64,000 nucleotides of DNA from positions 1 to 64,000 of the forward strand of contig NZ_SRUU01000024.1 in assembly GCF_004791585.1 (NCBI RefSeq), written 5' to 3'. The position numbers were made by a program, and so were the translations under genes. Below, piece by piece: positions 1 through 7,699 of this stretch (its first letter is position 1; every line of letters starts with the position of its first letter). The notes beneath the pieces are model-generated. The model saw only the letters and a list, made by a program, of their open reading frames with translations, had not been told where the DNA came from and made no database searches. Origin of the DNA: Mesorhizobium sp. M1C.F.Ca.ET.210.01.1.1 (GTDB taxonomy: Bacteria; Pseudomonadota; Alphaproteobacteria; Rhizobiales; Rhizobiaceae).

Positions 1-920
1 GAACCTGGCCGCAAGCCGCCTCTGCTCGACGCCCTTCGTGCCCTCACAACGCGCGCCCAAACCTTCCCCGGCATCATTCGGCAGCCGCATCGATATCCGA
101 TATACTGACATCAATCTCTCCTCGGGACTGCGCTGAAACCCTTGCGTCGCGTTAATGCTTGAATCTGAGGTGCTGGTTGTCTTCGTCCTGTGCGCGAGGA
201 CACGAGAGTGCCGAATTCAGAATTGGACGGGCTTGAGCATTGCAGGTTCAAAAGAGAGCATCACGGATTGCGAATGACGCAACTCAATGAATGCATCCGC
301 CGGCCGACAGAGGCGACGTACGGTCTCCTTATGAGGAGCGGCGGCACACCTGGTTCGGCGATGTCAAACCTTGTTGAGACTACCGAGCAGCTATTCGCAG
401 ACCCTTCAGACTCGGCCCGACGCTCTCGATTCGTGTGAGGTTCGCTGCATTCCGTTCATCCCGGTCTGGTTTCGAATGTCGTCGATTCCGATCGCCGCCT
501 AACTCGATCATTAAGCACGCTGTATGCTCGCGGCCGCGTTCGGCTCTTTCAGGATCGGCACTCAAGCTTTCAGAAAAGAGCGCCGGCCACAAATAATCAA
601 TTCTGGGCGATCGATGAGTTCAACTAATGCCCGCCAAGTTGGTTGCGGGTGTCGCAGTCCGCGATGTCGTCGATCGTCGTGCCTTGGTCTCGGCTCGACT
701 CTTCAAATTGGCGCTCGGTGCGCGATCGGTCGCTAGGCCATTGGGCTAAGTGTAGCCTCGGATCGCCGCGCCGACAATTCGATAGCGTCGGCGACAGAGC
801 AAGCGGGTTGTCGTTATCGATTGCCGTCTCAAACGGCGGGACGTGAGGACGCGGATGGCTACCACACGGTCCATATTAGTGGATCCCCCCAGGACGTTGT
901 AAATCGAGTGGTCTTGACTT
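1..920. other. No gene recognised
   Basis: The six frames of this stretch contain only short open frames with no recognisable family and no convincing ribosome site. I see no RNA gene, repeat or terminator. It lies beyond the 3' end of the leftward mobilisation operon, so that transcript should end here. Confidence 0.5.
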
Positions 921-1145
921 TTATATGCTGCCCAGGCCTCGGAATGGCCAAAAGCCGGCTAAAAAAGCCAGCATTTCGCTGCCCCACTGCATGAAGTTTT
1001 GGTACCAGCCAGACACCGTTTCATATGCAACCTGCAGTGCGCCCAGGAAGAAAACGAAACAGATGACGATTGCAAATACCTTGCCAAACCCCTCATCACC
1101 CTTCGGGTCCCTGCTCTGGTAAACGTAATCCTGTTGATTAAACAT
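921..1145 (-). CDS. Small membrane protein at the end of the mobilisation operon
   Basis: This 74-residue protein has a polar N-terminus (about 22 residues), one strong membrane segment at about residues 23-43 rich in Phe, Val and Ile, and a second shorter hydrophobic stretch near residues 57-68 ending in a Trp-Pro-Phe motif. It probably sits in the inner membrane. It starts at an ATG six bases after the relaxase stop codon on the same strand, so it is likely translated from the mob transcript. I do not recognise a family. The position suggests a role linked to DNA transfer, but the sequence shows no function. Confidence 0.65.
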   Translation of the reverse strand: MFNQQDYVYQSRDPKGDEGFGKVFAIVICFVFFLGALQVAYETVSGWYQNFMQWGSEMLAFLAGFWPFRGLGSI

Positions 1146-1151
1146 GGTCCA

Positions 1152-3605
1152 TTAACGATCCCGGTCGTCGCGGTCGCGTTCCCTTCTTTCTAGTTTCTCC
1201 CGCTCCAACTCCTCGAGGCGAGGAATATGCTGTTGGGCCGGATCGGTCCGCGTTGTTTCACCGCCTCGTTGTGCGGCCTCCTTGTCCCTGGCTACCTTAT
1301 CCTGCAGCCGATTTGTAACATCTACGGCCGACGCCAATCCGTGAGCCTGCTCGGCCGGTTCGTCCGGCCGATGCTCGGCCTCCTCGGGGCGAGGATCTCG
1401 CTGCGTTTCGGTCACGGTATCGACATTTGCAGGGGATTTGCCTTTGTCTTTCGCCGGCCGCTCTTGGGTCTGCTCTGCCGCCTCGATGGCGCGCTTGAGC
1501 TCCGGATCCTTCTCGGCTACCTCGCGCATATAGGTGTTGCCCTGGACGGCAAGCTCCGCCGTGCGAGCCAGTACGCGCTCAATTTCAGCGCGGAATACCC
1601 TTGCATCATTGGAAAGCTCACCGGCCCCGATTCTATCCAAGCCCTCGCGACTGGTTTCGATGCCCACAAGAACGTCATTGGCCGCCTCAACAACCGCCTC
1701 ACCGTGTTTGGCGACTGCCGCATCCCACTGTTCATTCGCATCGTCTCGAAGCTCCTGGCCTTCGTCTCGCTCGGTCGCAGTCCCCTGCTTCTCCTGTGCC
1801 TGGCCCTTCATCTCGTAAAGCTCCATGAGCTCGCGCCGGCCGTTCACATGCTCGCGGGCGACAGACGCGACTTCATCAAAGTCGTCTCGCTCGTCCGGAC
1901 CGACGCTCCGCTCCAGCCGGAACAAGGCCGTCTCGACCTTCTTTTCATAGGCTTCAAACTCTGCCCGCGTTGTCTCGCGCATTTCCTGACCCTCCAGAAC
2001 GACTTCCTGCAAGGTTACCAGATTGGCGCGGAATTTGGACCCGAAATCTGCATGCACGACATTTACGCTCGCTTCCGCCTGATCGGCCGAAAGGCTTGCT
2101 GCCAAATGATCCCGCAGCTGTTCTGCATAAGCGACAACACGCCGATCGCCGCTGGCGAGTGCAATTTTCTCCCAGCTCTGCGTTGCCTTTATGGCATACT
2201 CCCGGCTTCTTTCGGCCTTCGCCAGACCGCGCCATCCGCCCCGCTTGGCGTCGTACCGTCCCTGTGCCGCCTCGCTGGTCCCGACGTGCTCGGTCCGCCC
2301 TTCCCTGCTCACCGGCCTCACCTGATTGCGGGTAAAGGCGGGCGGACTGGCGAACTCTCGACGATCGGTCATCTCCATCGCTATTCCCTGCGCCCGGGCC
2401 ATCTCAGCCATTGTGGCCCGCCACTCGCGAAACACCTGCGGGGTCGTCTCGATCCGATCCCCCGATTCCGATCGCATAGTGATGATCGCGTGCGCGTGCA
2501 CATGGGGCCGCTTGCCCCCATCCCCTTCTTCCTTCGGATCATTGGCCGGATCATGCATGGCAAACACGTAGCGATGGCCGGCGAACTGCTCGGCAAGGAA
2601 GTTGCGTGCAGCATTCTCACACGCCTCGACATTCGTACCGGCCCGGGCCGACATGATCAGGTGCATCACGTCGCGGCCTTTGCGGCTGTGCAGATCACCG
2701 CGCCATTCCTTTTGCACCAGGTCGCCAGCAAGCTTTTCGTCACCGATGACTTGGCCGCGGTCATCGCGAACATTGCCGTCATGACGTTCGACCAGGCTGC
2801 GTAGGTTGCTGGCACCATACTCCACACCATTGCCGTAGCCCTGGAACGAGAACCGCGCAGCCACACCCTGCGCGGCCGCACTGGCGTCATATCGCGCCTG
2901 AACGATATTGGCGGCCTTGTCGTCGCCACTCAGCCGCTCGCCCTGCTCGCTTCTGAGCACGACCGCACCTTGAACCGTCAGCGCGCCGTCGGCCTGGCGC
3001 GTGACCGCGTAAGCATAGCGACGATCGCTGAACGCGCTCGTCAAACTGTTCCTGATCAGCTCATGCATCGTCTCGTCTGACGAGACCGCCGCAGTCGCTA
3101 TCACTACGGTGAAGCTTCCAATATCGCGGCTCTCTGCGCGGTTTTGGAACAGATGGTTCCAGTCTCCCCGCAACCGCGCCAGATCCTCCCGGCTACTGAT
3201 GCGCTCGCCGTTCTCGTTCTCGACGGCGAGCTCGCCGCCGCGCGACACATAATTCAGCATCGCCCCCACCCTCGCGCCGGCGCCATAGGATGCCATTTTG
3301 ACAACCGCGGGCTGGCTGCCCTGGGCCACCGCCGCTAGCCGCGCTTCGATTGGACGGGACGCCTCTGCTGCCCGCGTCTCGGCCACGAGGATCGGCTTGG
3401 CGGCCCGCCGCCGCATTTTCGGCTGGCTGCCACCACCGCTACCAGCACCAGAACCGCCGCCGCCTAGCTCGGCCATAGCTTTCAATCGACGCTTCATTTC
3501 GTCTTCGGCCGACGACCGGCGTTTTGGCCCAAGCGACAGCTCATGCAGCATCGCCGCGCGCCGCTGCTCCCATTCGCTCGTGAAGGCGCCGAAGAAGATT
3601 TCCAC
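1152..3605 (-). CDS. Relaxase (MobA/VirD2-like mobilisation nuclease)
   Basis: Relaxases nick one strand at oriT, stay bound to its 5' end through a tyrosine and lead it through a type IV secretion system. This 817-residue protein has a basic, Gly-rich N-terminus, then a relaxase region with the YVSRGG motif near residue 120 and the metal-binding histidine triad HVHAHAI at residues 368-374. Downstream is a long charged helical region (about 450-750) and an acidic-basic tail of alternating Arg and Asp. The first possible start is a GTG at 3623, but the GTG at 3605 has GGGGAGGGG at ribosome-site distance and lies four bases after the mobC stop, so I prefer it. The tail resembles that of the Fic protein at 33.4-34.5 kb. 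The gene is co-transcribed with mobC and the oriT lies just upstream, as in MOBP plasmids. Confidence 0.9.
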   Translation of the reverse strand: MEIFFGAFTSEWEQRRAAMLHELSLGPKRRSSAEDEMKRRLKAMAELGGGGSGAGSGGGSQPKMRRRAAKPILVAETRAAEASRPIEARLAAVAQGSQPAVVKMASYGAGARVGAMLNYVSRGGELAVENENGERISSREDLARLRGDWNHLFQNRAESRDIGSFTVVIATAAVSSDETMHELIRNSLTSAFSDRRYAYAVTRQADGALTVQGAVVLRSEQGERLSGDDKAANIVQARYDASAAAQGVAARFSFQGYGNGVEYGASNLRSLVERHDGNVRDDRGQVIGDEKLAGDLVQKEWRGDLHSRKGRDVMHLIMSARAGTNVEACENAARNFLAEQFAGHRYVFAMHDPANDPKEEGDGGKRPHVHAHAIITMRSESGDRIETTPQVFREWRATMAEMARAQGIAMEMTDRREFASPPAFTRNQVRPVSREGRTEHVGTSEAAQGRYDAKRGGWRGLAKAERSREYAIKATQSWEKIALASGDRRVVAYAEQLRDHLAASLSADQAEASVNVVHADFGSKFRANLVTLQEVVLEGQEMRETTRAEFEAYEKKVETALFRLERSVGPDERDDFDEVASVAREHVNGRRELMELYEMKGQAQEKQGTATERDEGQELRDDANEQWDAAVAKHGEAVVEAANDVLVGIETSREGLDRIGAGELSNDARVFRAEIERVLARTAELAVQGNTYMREVAEKDPELKRAIEAAEQTQERPAKDKGKSPANVDTVTETQRDPRPEEAEHRPDEPAEQAHGLASAVDVTNRLQDKVARDKEAAQRGGETTRTDPAQQHIPRLEELEREKLERRERDRDDRDR

Positions 3606-3609
3606 CCCC

Positions 3610-4011
3610 TTACCCCTCCCCACGCCGCTTATGGCCGGCGCGCTTCGCCAGCGATCGTAGCTCCGTCATAACGGCCGCTTGGACGCGCTGCACGTTGCCA
3701 AGATTGATGTCCAGCTCGCTCGGGTGAACGCTCTTGCCGCTGTTTATTGATCGCGCCACCTGGTTCAGGTTCACGCCGATCGCGCGCATGTCCTCCAGCA
3801 GCAGCGCCATGACGAGCCGATCATCCTTAGTCAGGATCGGTCGTACGCCGGCGCCTTCGAGGATTAGCGAGCGGAAAAATCCCGAAACCGTCATGTCGGC
3901 CGCCTTCGCGGCCTTTTCGATCGCCGCATACTCGTCCGCGCTGACGCGGGCATGCACCATTCGACCCTTCCGATCCGACCCGAGCCGGACCTCGAATTTC
4001 GCGTCGTCCAT
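3610..4011 (-). CDS. mobC: MobC-like relaxosome accessory protein
   Basis: The 133-residue product has an N-terminal ribbon-helix-helix-like segment (KGRMVHARVSADEYAAIEKA, residues 13-32) followed by the MobC core with the NLNQVARSINSGK motif. MobC proteins bind near oriT and help the relaxase open the strands. An in-frame extension to 4209 exists, but I chose the ATG at 4011. It has an AG-rich ribosome site upstream, it gives the normal family length, and the longer form would read straight through the oriT inverted repeat. The gene is followed after four bases by the relaxase start. Confidence in the family is high; the start is inferred. Confidence 0.85.
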   Translation of the reverse strand: MDDAKFEVRLGSDRKGRMVHARVSADEYAAIEKAAKAADMTVSGFFRSLILEGAGVRPILTKDDRLVMALLLEDMRAIGVNLNQVARSINSGKSVHPSELDINLGNVQRVQAAVMTELRSLAKRAGHKRRGEG

Positions 4012-4073
4012 TGGCCTTGGGCCCCTCTCTGGCGCTTTGCGGCAGGCATCGAGGGCTTGTTCCTCGATCGTGA

Positions 4074-4110
4074 GGAAAAATGTCGCACATTTTTCCGTAT
4101 CCTGCCATCC
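4074..4110 (+). other. oriT: Putative origin of transfer (oriT) with P-type nic site
   Basis: A perfect inverted repeat, GGAAAAATGT (4074-4083) and ACATTTTTCC (4087-4096) around a three-base loop, is followed by TATCCTGC at 4098-4105. This matches the P-type nic consensus YATCCTG|Y of RP4 and the ATCCTGCCA core of Agrobacterium T-DNA borders. The predicted nick, between 4104 and 4105, lies eight bases from the repeat, the same spacing as in RP4 oriT. It sits directly upstream of mobC. By analogy the + strand would be transferred 5' to 3' from 4105, with virC1 first. Assigned by sequence likeness only. Confidence 0.75.
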
Positions 4111-4470
4111 CTCAATAGACGAGAAATTCCACTCAATAAAACCAACCTTTCGCGCGACCACACTTCGCTCGACTTTATCGCGACCACGGCCTTCGCCCCT
4201 GCCCTTCAAACGTCAAAACGCTCTCCAGGGTTCACCTCCAGGACCGCTTTGTCGGCCTTTGTGTGCCCCTCGTACTCGCCCGCAAGGGACGCTCCGCTCT
4301 TCGCCCTTGCCGGCTGCGTGCGAGCGTCACAGACGGCCTTCGCGCGGCTCCGGGGTTCACCACAAAAGAAGCGAGGGGCTGCGGTGCCTATGGCCTCTTG
4401 CCCAACCTGGGGAAATTGCATCGACTGGCGAGCCCCATGGCTCGCTCAACGCCAGCGCGGTTAATTCGAT

Positions 4471-4509
4471 TTCACACGACTTGTTCACACGGTGTGTTCA
4501 CATGCAATC
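4471..4509 (+). repeat. Three 13-bp direct repeats, possible VirC/overdrive-type binding site
   Basis: TTCACACG, TTCACACG and TTCACATG begin at 4471, 4484 and 4497, exactly 13 bp apart. The middle unit also forms the small palindrome CACACGGTGTG. A further ATCACACAC follows at 4540. The array lies between the oriT and the virC1-like gene. In Agrobacterium, VirC1 and VirC2 bind the repeated overdrive sequence near the T-border, so these may be the VirC site here. A partition site or autoregulatory operator of the ParA-type gene is the alternative. Confidence 0.55.
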
Positions 4510-4699
4510 ACGTTACGATGTTGAAGATGTGATTGAAGTATCACACACTAGGGCCGTGAGGCTTAATCCCATCGTGTAAAACTGCCATGCGAACCCAGCA
4601 TTCAGTTCAGATGGAAATGCAGTTGCCCAAGAGGAGGCATGAGCGTGGCGACGGTCTGCCCTGTTCGGCTTTGAGGGCGTCGAAAGAGGGAGATCAGAT

Positions 4700-5413
4700 A
4701 TGCCTCGAAGAATTTGCGCGATCAGCGGCAAAGGCGGCGCCGGGAAGACGACGGCCATTATCCTCATTGCCGGCGAGTACGCTATTCAGGGAAAGAGGGT
4801 TCTTCTGATCGACGCCGATCCGCGCCAGAACCTCGCCGAATGGTGGAAGCGATGCGAGGCCAAGGACAATCTTCCGGCCAACATCGAGCTGCACAGCGCG
4901 GCCACCCAGCGAAGCATCGAAACCGTGCTTGCCGACCAAGACGGCGTCTATGATGTAATCCTGATGGACTCACCGGGCATCGACAGCGTCATCCGCGATA
5001 CGATCATCCGCAACTCCGACCTGGTGCTGACACCAATTCAGCCAAACCAGGATGAAATCAAGGCGGCCGGCGAAGCCGCCACCGTGACCGCGGATGTCGG
5101 CGACCGGGAGGGGCGCACGATTCCCCACGTCAACGTGGTGACGCGCATCGCCCTGCCTGGCCGCGTCCTCGAGGCCTACAGGCTGATCCGTCCGTTCATC
5201 GCCAATCTTCGCGACAATGGCTATGAATCGAAGCTGATGGAAACCGAACTCACCGAAAGAAATTGCTATCGCGAAATCCGTAACGGCCTCGGCACTTTGC
5301 AGATGCTCGAACTGACCGACCCGGTCATGAAGGGTCGCGCCGAGATCACGGCGTTTGTGGCTGAGCTCGATCGCCATCTCGCGGCAAACCAGGAAAAGGT
5401 GGGAAATGTCTAA
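4700..5413 (+). CDS. virC1: VirC1-like ParA-family ATPase
   Basis: The 237-residue protein is a ParA/MinD-type ATPase with the deviant Walker A motif SGKGGAGKTT at residues 9-18, the switch I-like LIDADPRQN near 36-44 and the Walker B-like ILMDSPG near 89-95. Its length and the C-terminal ER-x3-YREIRNGLGTL region resemble Agrobacterium VirC1 more than chromosomal ParA. VirC1 gathers relaxosome complexes at the pole and stimulates T-strand formation. The ATG has GGGAG upstream. Its last codons overlap the start of the next gene by eight bases, so translation is coupled. Together with the ribbon-helix-helix partner and the nearby oriT, a relaxosome role is more likely than plasmid partition, which repABC supplies. 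Confidence 0.7.
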   Translation: MPRRICAISGKGGAGKTTAIILIAGEYAIQGKRVLLIDADPRQNLAEWWKRCEAKDNLPANIELHSAATQRSIETVLADQDGVYDVILMDSPGIDSVIRDTIIRNSDLVLTPIQPNQDEIKAAGEAATVTADVGDREGRTIPHVNVVTRIALPGRVLEAYRLIRPFIANLRDNGYESKLMETELTERNCYREIRNGLGTLQMLELTDPVMKGRAEITAFVAELDRHLAANQEKVGNV

Positions 5414-5846
5414 ACCAGGCAAACTGTCCGTCTCTGACTTTCCGATCGCTCCGCGACGGCCGAAACCAGCCATATCCAAAGCCACAACGAAACCAGCATC
5501 TGTGTCGGATGAGGCAGAGGCTGGAACAGCTGCGCGGGAACTAAAAGCGGCGCCGATTTCAGAAGCGGATGCGACGAGAGAACGGCCGCGGCGCGATCTA
5601 CCGAACCCGAGCAGTGAAGAGCGCAAGAGTAAGTCGATCGAACGTGCTCTGGCTCAGGAGGAGGGACGCTATCGCCTGCGCGACTTGAAACGAGCGCACG
5701 CGCGCGAAGCCAAGCACTATGTCAATTGCCCGCTCGACTACGACACCAAGATGCGGCTGCAAAAGGCCGCCTTCGACAACGACATCAAGATGACGGTGAT
5801 CATAAAGGCGGCCATCGACCAGTTCCTTCGGGACAACGGCTATTGA
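5406..5846 (+). CDS. virC2: VirC2-like ribbon-helix-helix DNA-binding protein
   Basis: In this 146-residue protein the first ~80 residues are Pro/Ala/Lys/Glu-rich and probably disordered. The C-terminal ~50 residues (YVNCPLDYDTKMRLQKAAFD onward) look like a ribbon-helix-helix fold: a short strand, then two helices ending in IKAAIDQFLRDNGY. Agrobacterium VirC2 has the same layout and binds overdrive DNA with VirC1. The start at 5406 is inside the 3' end of virC1; a longer in-frame form from 5355 would overlap it by 59 bases and is less likely. The next gene starts three bases after the stop. Family by architecture and context, not by clear motif identity. Confidence 0.6.
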   Translation: MSKPGKLSVSDFPIAPRRPKPAISKATTKPASVSDEAEAGTAARELKAAPISEADATRERPRRDLPNPSSEERKSKSIERALAQEEGRYRLRDLKRAHAREAKHYVNCPLDYDTKMRLQKAAFDNDIKMTVIIKAAIDQFLRDNGY

Positions 5847-5849
5847 TCC

Positions 5850-6242
5850 GTGAGCGGTCGAAGCCTCCTGCTCGGGATGACGATCGGTATCCTTATTGGC
5901 ATCTACGCCGCACCATTGGTCGGTCGCCAAGACTTCGACTTTGGTGAAGGTTCAAACGCCGCCTCCCCATTGAACGTGCTTATGGAATCCGCTCTCGATG
6001 CGGCCATCCGGCCGTCTGACGAAACCGCCAAAGGCGAGCTGTTTCGCTTATCCAATTGGGATATCTCGATGCACGGGACTGAATCGACGGTTACCGTGAA
6101 GCGATGTATTAGTGTTGGCAAAGATTCTATCGCGCGCGAACTCCTTGCGCGTCTGGGTTGGGTCGATGGGGAAAAACTTGTCGAAGCTGTGTTCGAGGGC
6201 GAACCGGGTACTTGGCGAATGGCTGCAGCCAGGGCGCGCTGA
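5850..6242 (+). CDS. Exported or membrane-anchored hypothetical protein
   Basis: This 130-residue protein starts at a GTG three bases after the virC2-like stop. Residues 5-22 form a hydrophobic segment (LLLGMTIGILIGIYAAPLVG) that could be a signal anchor. The remaining ~105 residues are mixed polar with one Cys and no motif I recognise. Tight spacing puts it in the virC operon, so an envelope role in transfer is a reasonable guess only. Confidence 0.55.
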   Translation: MSGRSLLLGMTIGILIGIYAAPLVGRQDFDFGEGSNAASPLNVLMESALDAAIRPSDETAKGELFRLSNWDISMHGTESTVTVKRCISVGKDSIARELLARLGWVDGEKLVEAVFEGEPGTWRMAAARAR

Positions 6243-6268
6243 TTTTCTCTCAGCGGGAGGGAGGGGAC

Positions 6269-6778
6269 GTGCCTGAGGATATGGACGCCTATAAAAGCAA
6301 AATGGAATTGATTGAGACAATCGATCCCGAGATCGACAAACCTGTTTTCCGCCGCCCAGGGTACGACGGCATCAAAACCTTCGGCGAGATTGACGAAAGA
6401 ATAGCCCAGTTCATCCGCAAGGCGCGCGAGGACAAGGATCTGACTCGCGCCGAGCTTGCGCCCTTGCTAGGCCTATCGATGCAGGTTTATGGCCGCTATG
6501 AACGTGCCTTTTCAAAAATGCACGTAACCAGGATGATCCACCTGTGCGAAATCCTCGGATTTATGCCGATGGAAATGCTGTACAGCGCTGCGCCGCATTT
6601 ATGGGGCCGCACGCCGGAAGAAGCGCGCGACACCATGGAACTGGCGCAACAGGTCGTGTCTCTTCCGCACGGCACGAAACGCGATCTGCTAGCCCTGGTA
6701 AAGAAAATGGTCGCCTTGGAGCGTGCCGCAGACGGAGCGGCGGCGGAAACGCAAAGAGGCGAAGAAGGACGCCTTTAG
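6269..6778 (+). CDS. XRE-type helix-turn-helix regulator
   Basis: From the GTG at 6269 the product is 169 residues. A Cro/CI-type helix-turn-helix lies at about residues 41-95 (the LTRAELAPLLGLSMQVYGRYE helices) and a C-terminal helical tail follows. An ATG at 6281 is an equally good start: GGGAGGGAGGGG ends at 6266 and fits either only roughly. It is the last gene of the rightward virC-like operon, so it may control transfer or its own operon. A large GC-rich hairpin begins at its stop codon. Confidence 0.75.
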   Translation: MPEDMDAYKSKMELIETIDPEIDKPVFRRPGYDGIKTFGEIDERIAQFIRKAREDKDLTRAELAPLLGLSMQVYGRYERAFSKMHVTRMIHLCEILGFMPMEMLYSAAPHLWGRTPEEARDTMELAQQVVSLPHGTKRDLLALVKKMVALERAADGAAAETQRGEEGRL

Positions 6779-6819
6779 GCGCCTCGCGCTGCGATGAATG
6801 GCGCGGGGCGCGAGGCGCC
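6778..6819 (+). terminator. GC-rich hairpin after the virC-like operon
   Basis: GGCGCCTCGCGC at 6778-6789 and GCGCGAGGCGCC at 6808-6819 form a perfect 12-bp stem with an 18-base loop, starting on the last base of the stop codon. No T-run follows, so it is not a textbook intrinsic terminator. It could protect the mRNA 3' end or slow transcription between this operon and the convergent defence operon. Confidence 0.5.
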
Positions 6820-7048
6820 ACCGCGACGCACACCTTAAGCATCGACCTTCTTCAGCTCGGCGCAAGGCGAAGACTATCTGATTGTTGCATTGGCGATGAA
6901 AAGCGTCTGACCTGAAGGTCCACTTCCCACCTGCTTGTCGAGATACGGAACTCCTCCGCGCGAGAGGCCGTTCCGCAGAATGCTGCAAAACGCCTCGGTC
7001 GTTAGGCCTCAGAAGCGGCCAGCCTTGCCAACACGGCTCCGGATCGAG

Positions 7049-7699
7049 TTATGCCATCCCCAGCAGCGCGTGGTGCAGCTCGATCGGCGGGCTTGGATGG
7101 GCTCGTCGATGGGCCGAGCGCCAGAAGCTCGGGTCATCGACGATATCTGAGATCGCGAGCTGTTCAGCGGTACGACGGACACGTCTGAAGTAGGCGTTCA
7201 CACCGCCTGCGGCCTCGGCGGCATCGCCACGGAGCAGGTAACCAGCCATGAAGCCGGCCGCGTGGTTTTCGGCATATTTTCCGGTGCGGAAGCGATCGAC
7301 GCCTTCGACCACGTATTCACGGCAGAGATGGGTATCCGCGCCGTCGAGTCGCTTGCACTCGATTATCGCGTGGGGGTCGTGCTCGCCGTAGCGCAGGAAG
7401 ACCGCGACCACGTAGACCGGAATGTCCGTACGCCCGTCCGGCGTGGTCGTCGACGGAGTCGAGCGGGACTCCATACCGAGCGCCACGATGAAAGACTTGC
7501 CCCAAGGCAGGCGCCCTGAATTCAGGGCGGCGCGCATTCCGTCGCGGAGCTGCTCCGTTATCTCCACCTCTCCTGCTGCGGTTATGTTCGCCGCCGCCCA
7601 CCCGCTTTGGAGCGTCAGCAGGATTGCGGCGACGATCTCACGATCAAGAGCAATGTACTGGCGTCCGATTACGCCGGTAGACTCATAAGGTATCCTCAA
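7049..7699 (-). CDS. PD-(D/E)XK nuclease-like protein
   Basis: This 216-residue protein has the pattern RTDIPVYVVAVFLRY (Asp92) followed by AIIECKRLDG (Glu114, Lys116). This is the D-(X~20)-ExK signature of PD-(D/E)XK nucleases, preceded by a helix with Glu48 that may supply the first acidic ligand. The C-terminal half is helical. The gene overlaps the methylase stop in an ATGA, so the two are translationally coupled. With the methylase it looks like the nuclease half of a restriction-modification pair. The fold is inferred from motif spacing only, and the target is unknown. Confidence 0.6.
   Translation of the reverse strand: MRIPYESTGVIGRQYIALDREIVAAILLTLQSGWAAANITAAGEVEITEQLRDGMRAALNSGRLPWGKSFIVALGMESRSTPSTTTPDGRTDIPVYVVAVFLRYGEHDPHAIIECKRLDGADTHLCREYVVEGVDRFRTGKYAENHAAGFMAGYLLRGDAAEAAGGVNAYFRRVRRTAEQLAISDIVDDPSFWRSAHRRAHPSPPIELHHALLGMA

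Noticed and set aside
190..438. 82-codon rightward frame near the left end
   Set aside because: No family, no ribosome site, composition like non-coding sequence.
1227..2804. 525-codon rightward open frame opposite the relaxase
   Set aside because: Antisense to clear relaxase motifs; Cys/Leu/Arg-rich translation with no family. Shadow of GC-rich coding.
4012..4209. N-terminal extension of mobC to 4209
   Set aside because: It would translate through the oriT repeat and nic; the ATG at 4011 gives the family length.
4471..4509. CRISPR-like array
   Set aside because: Units are 13 bp without unique spacers and no cas gene is present; better explained as binding sites.
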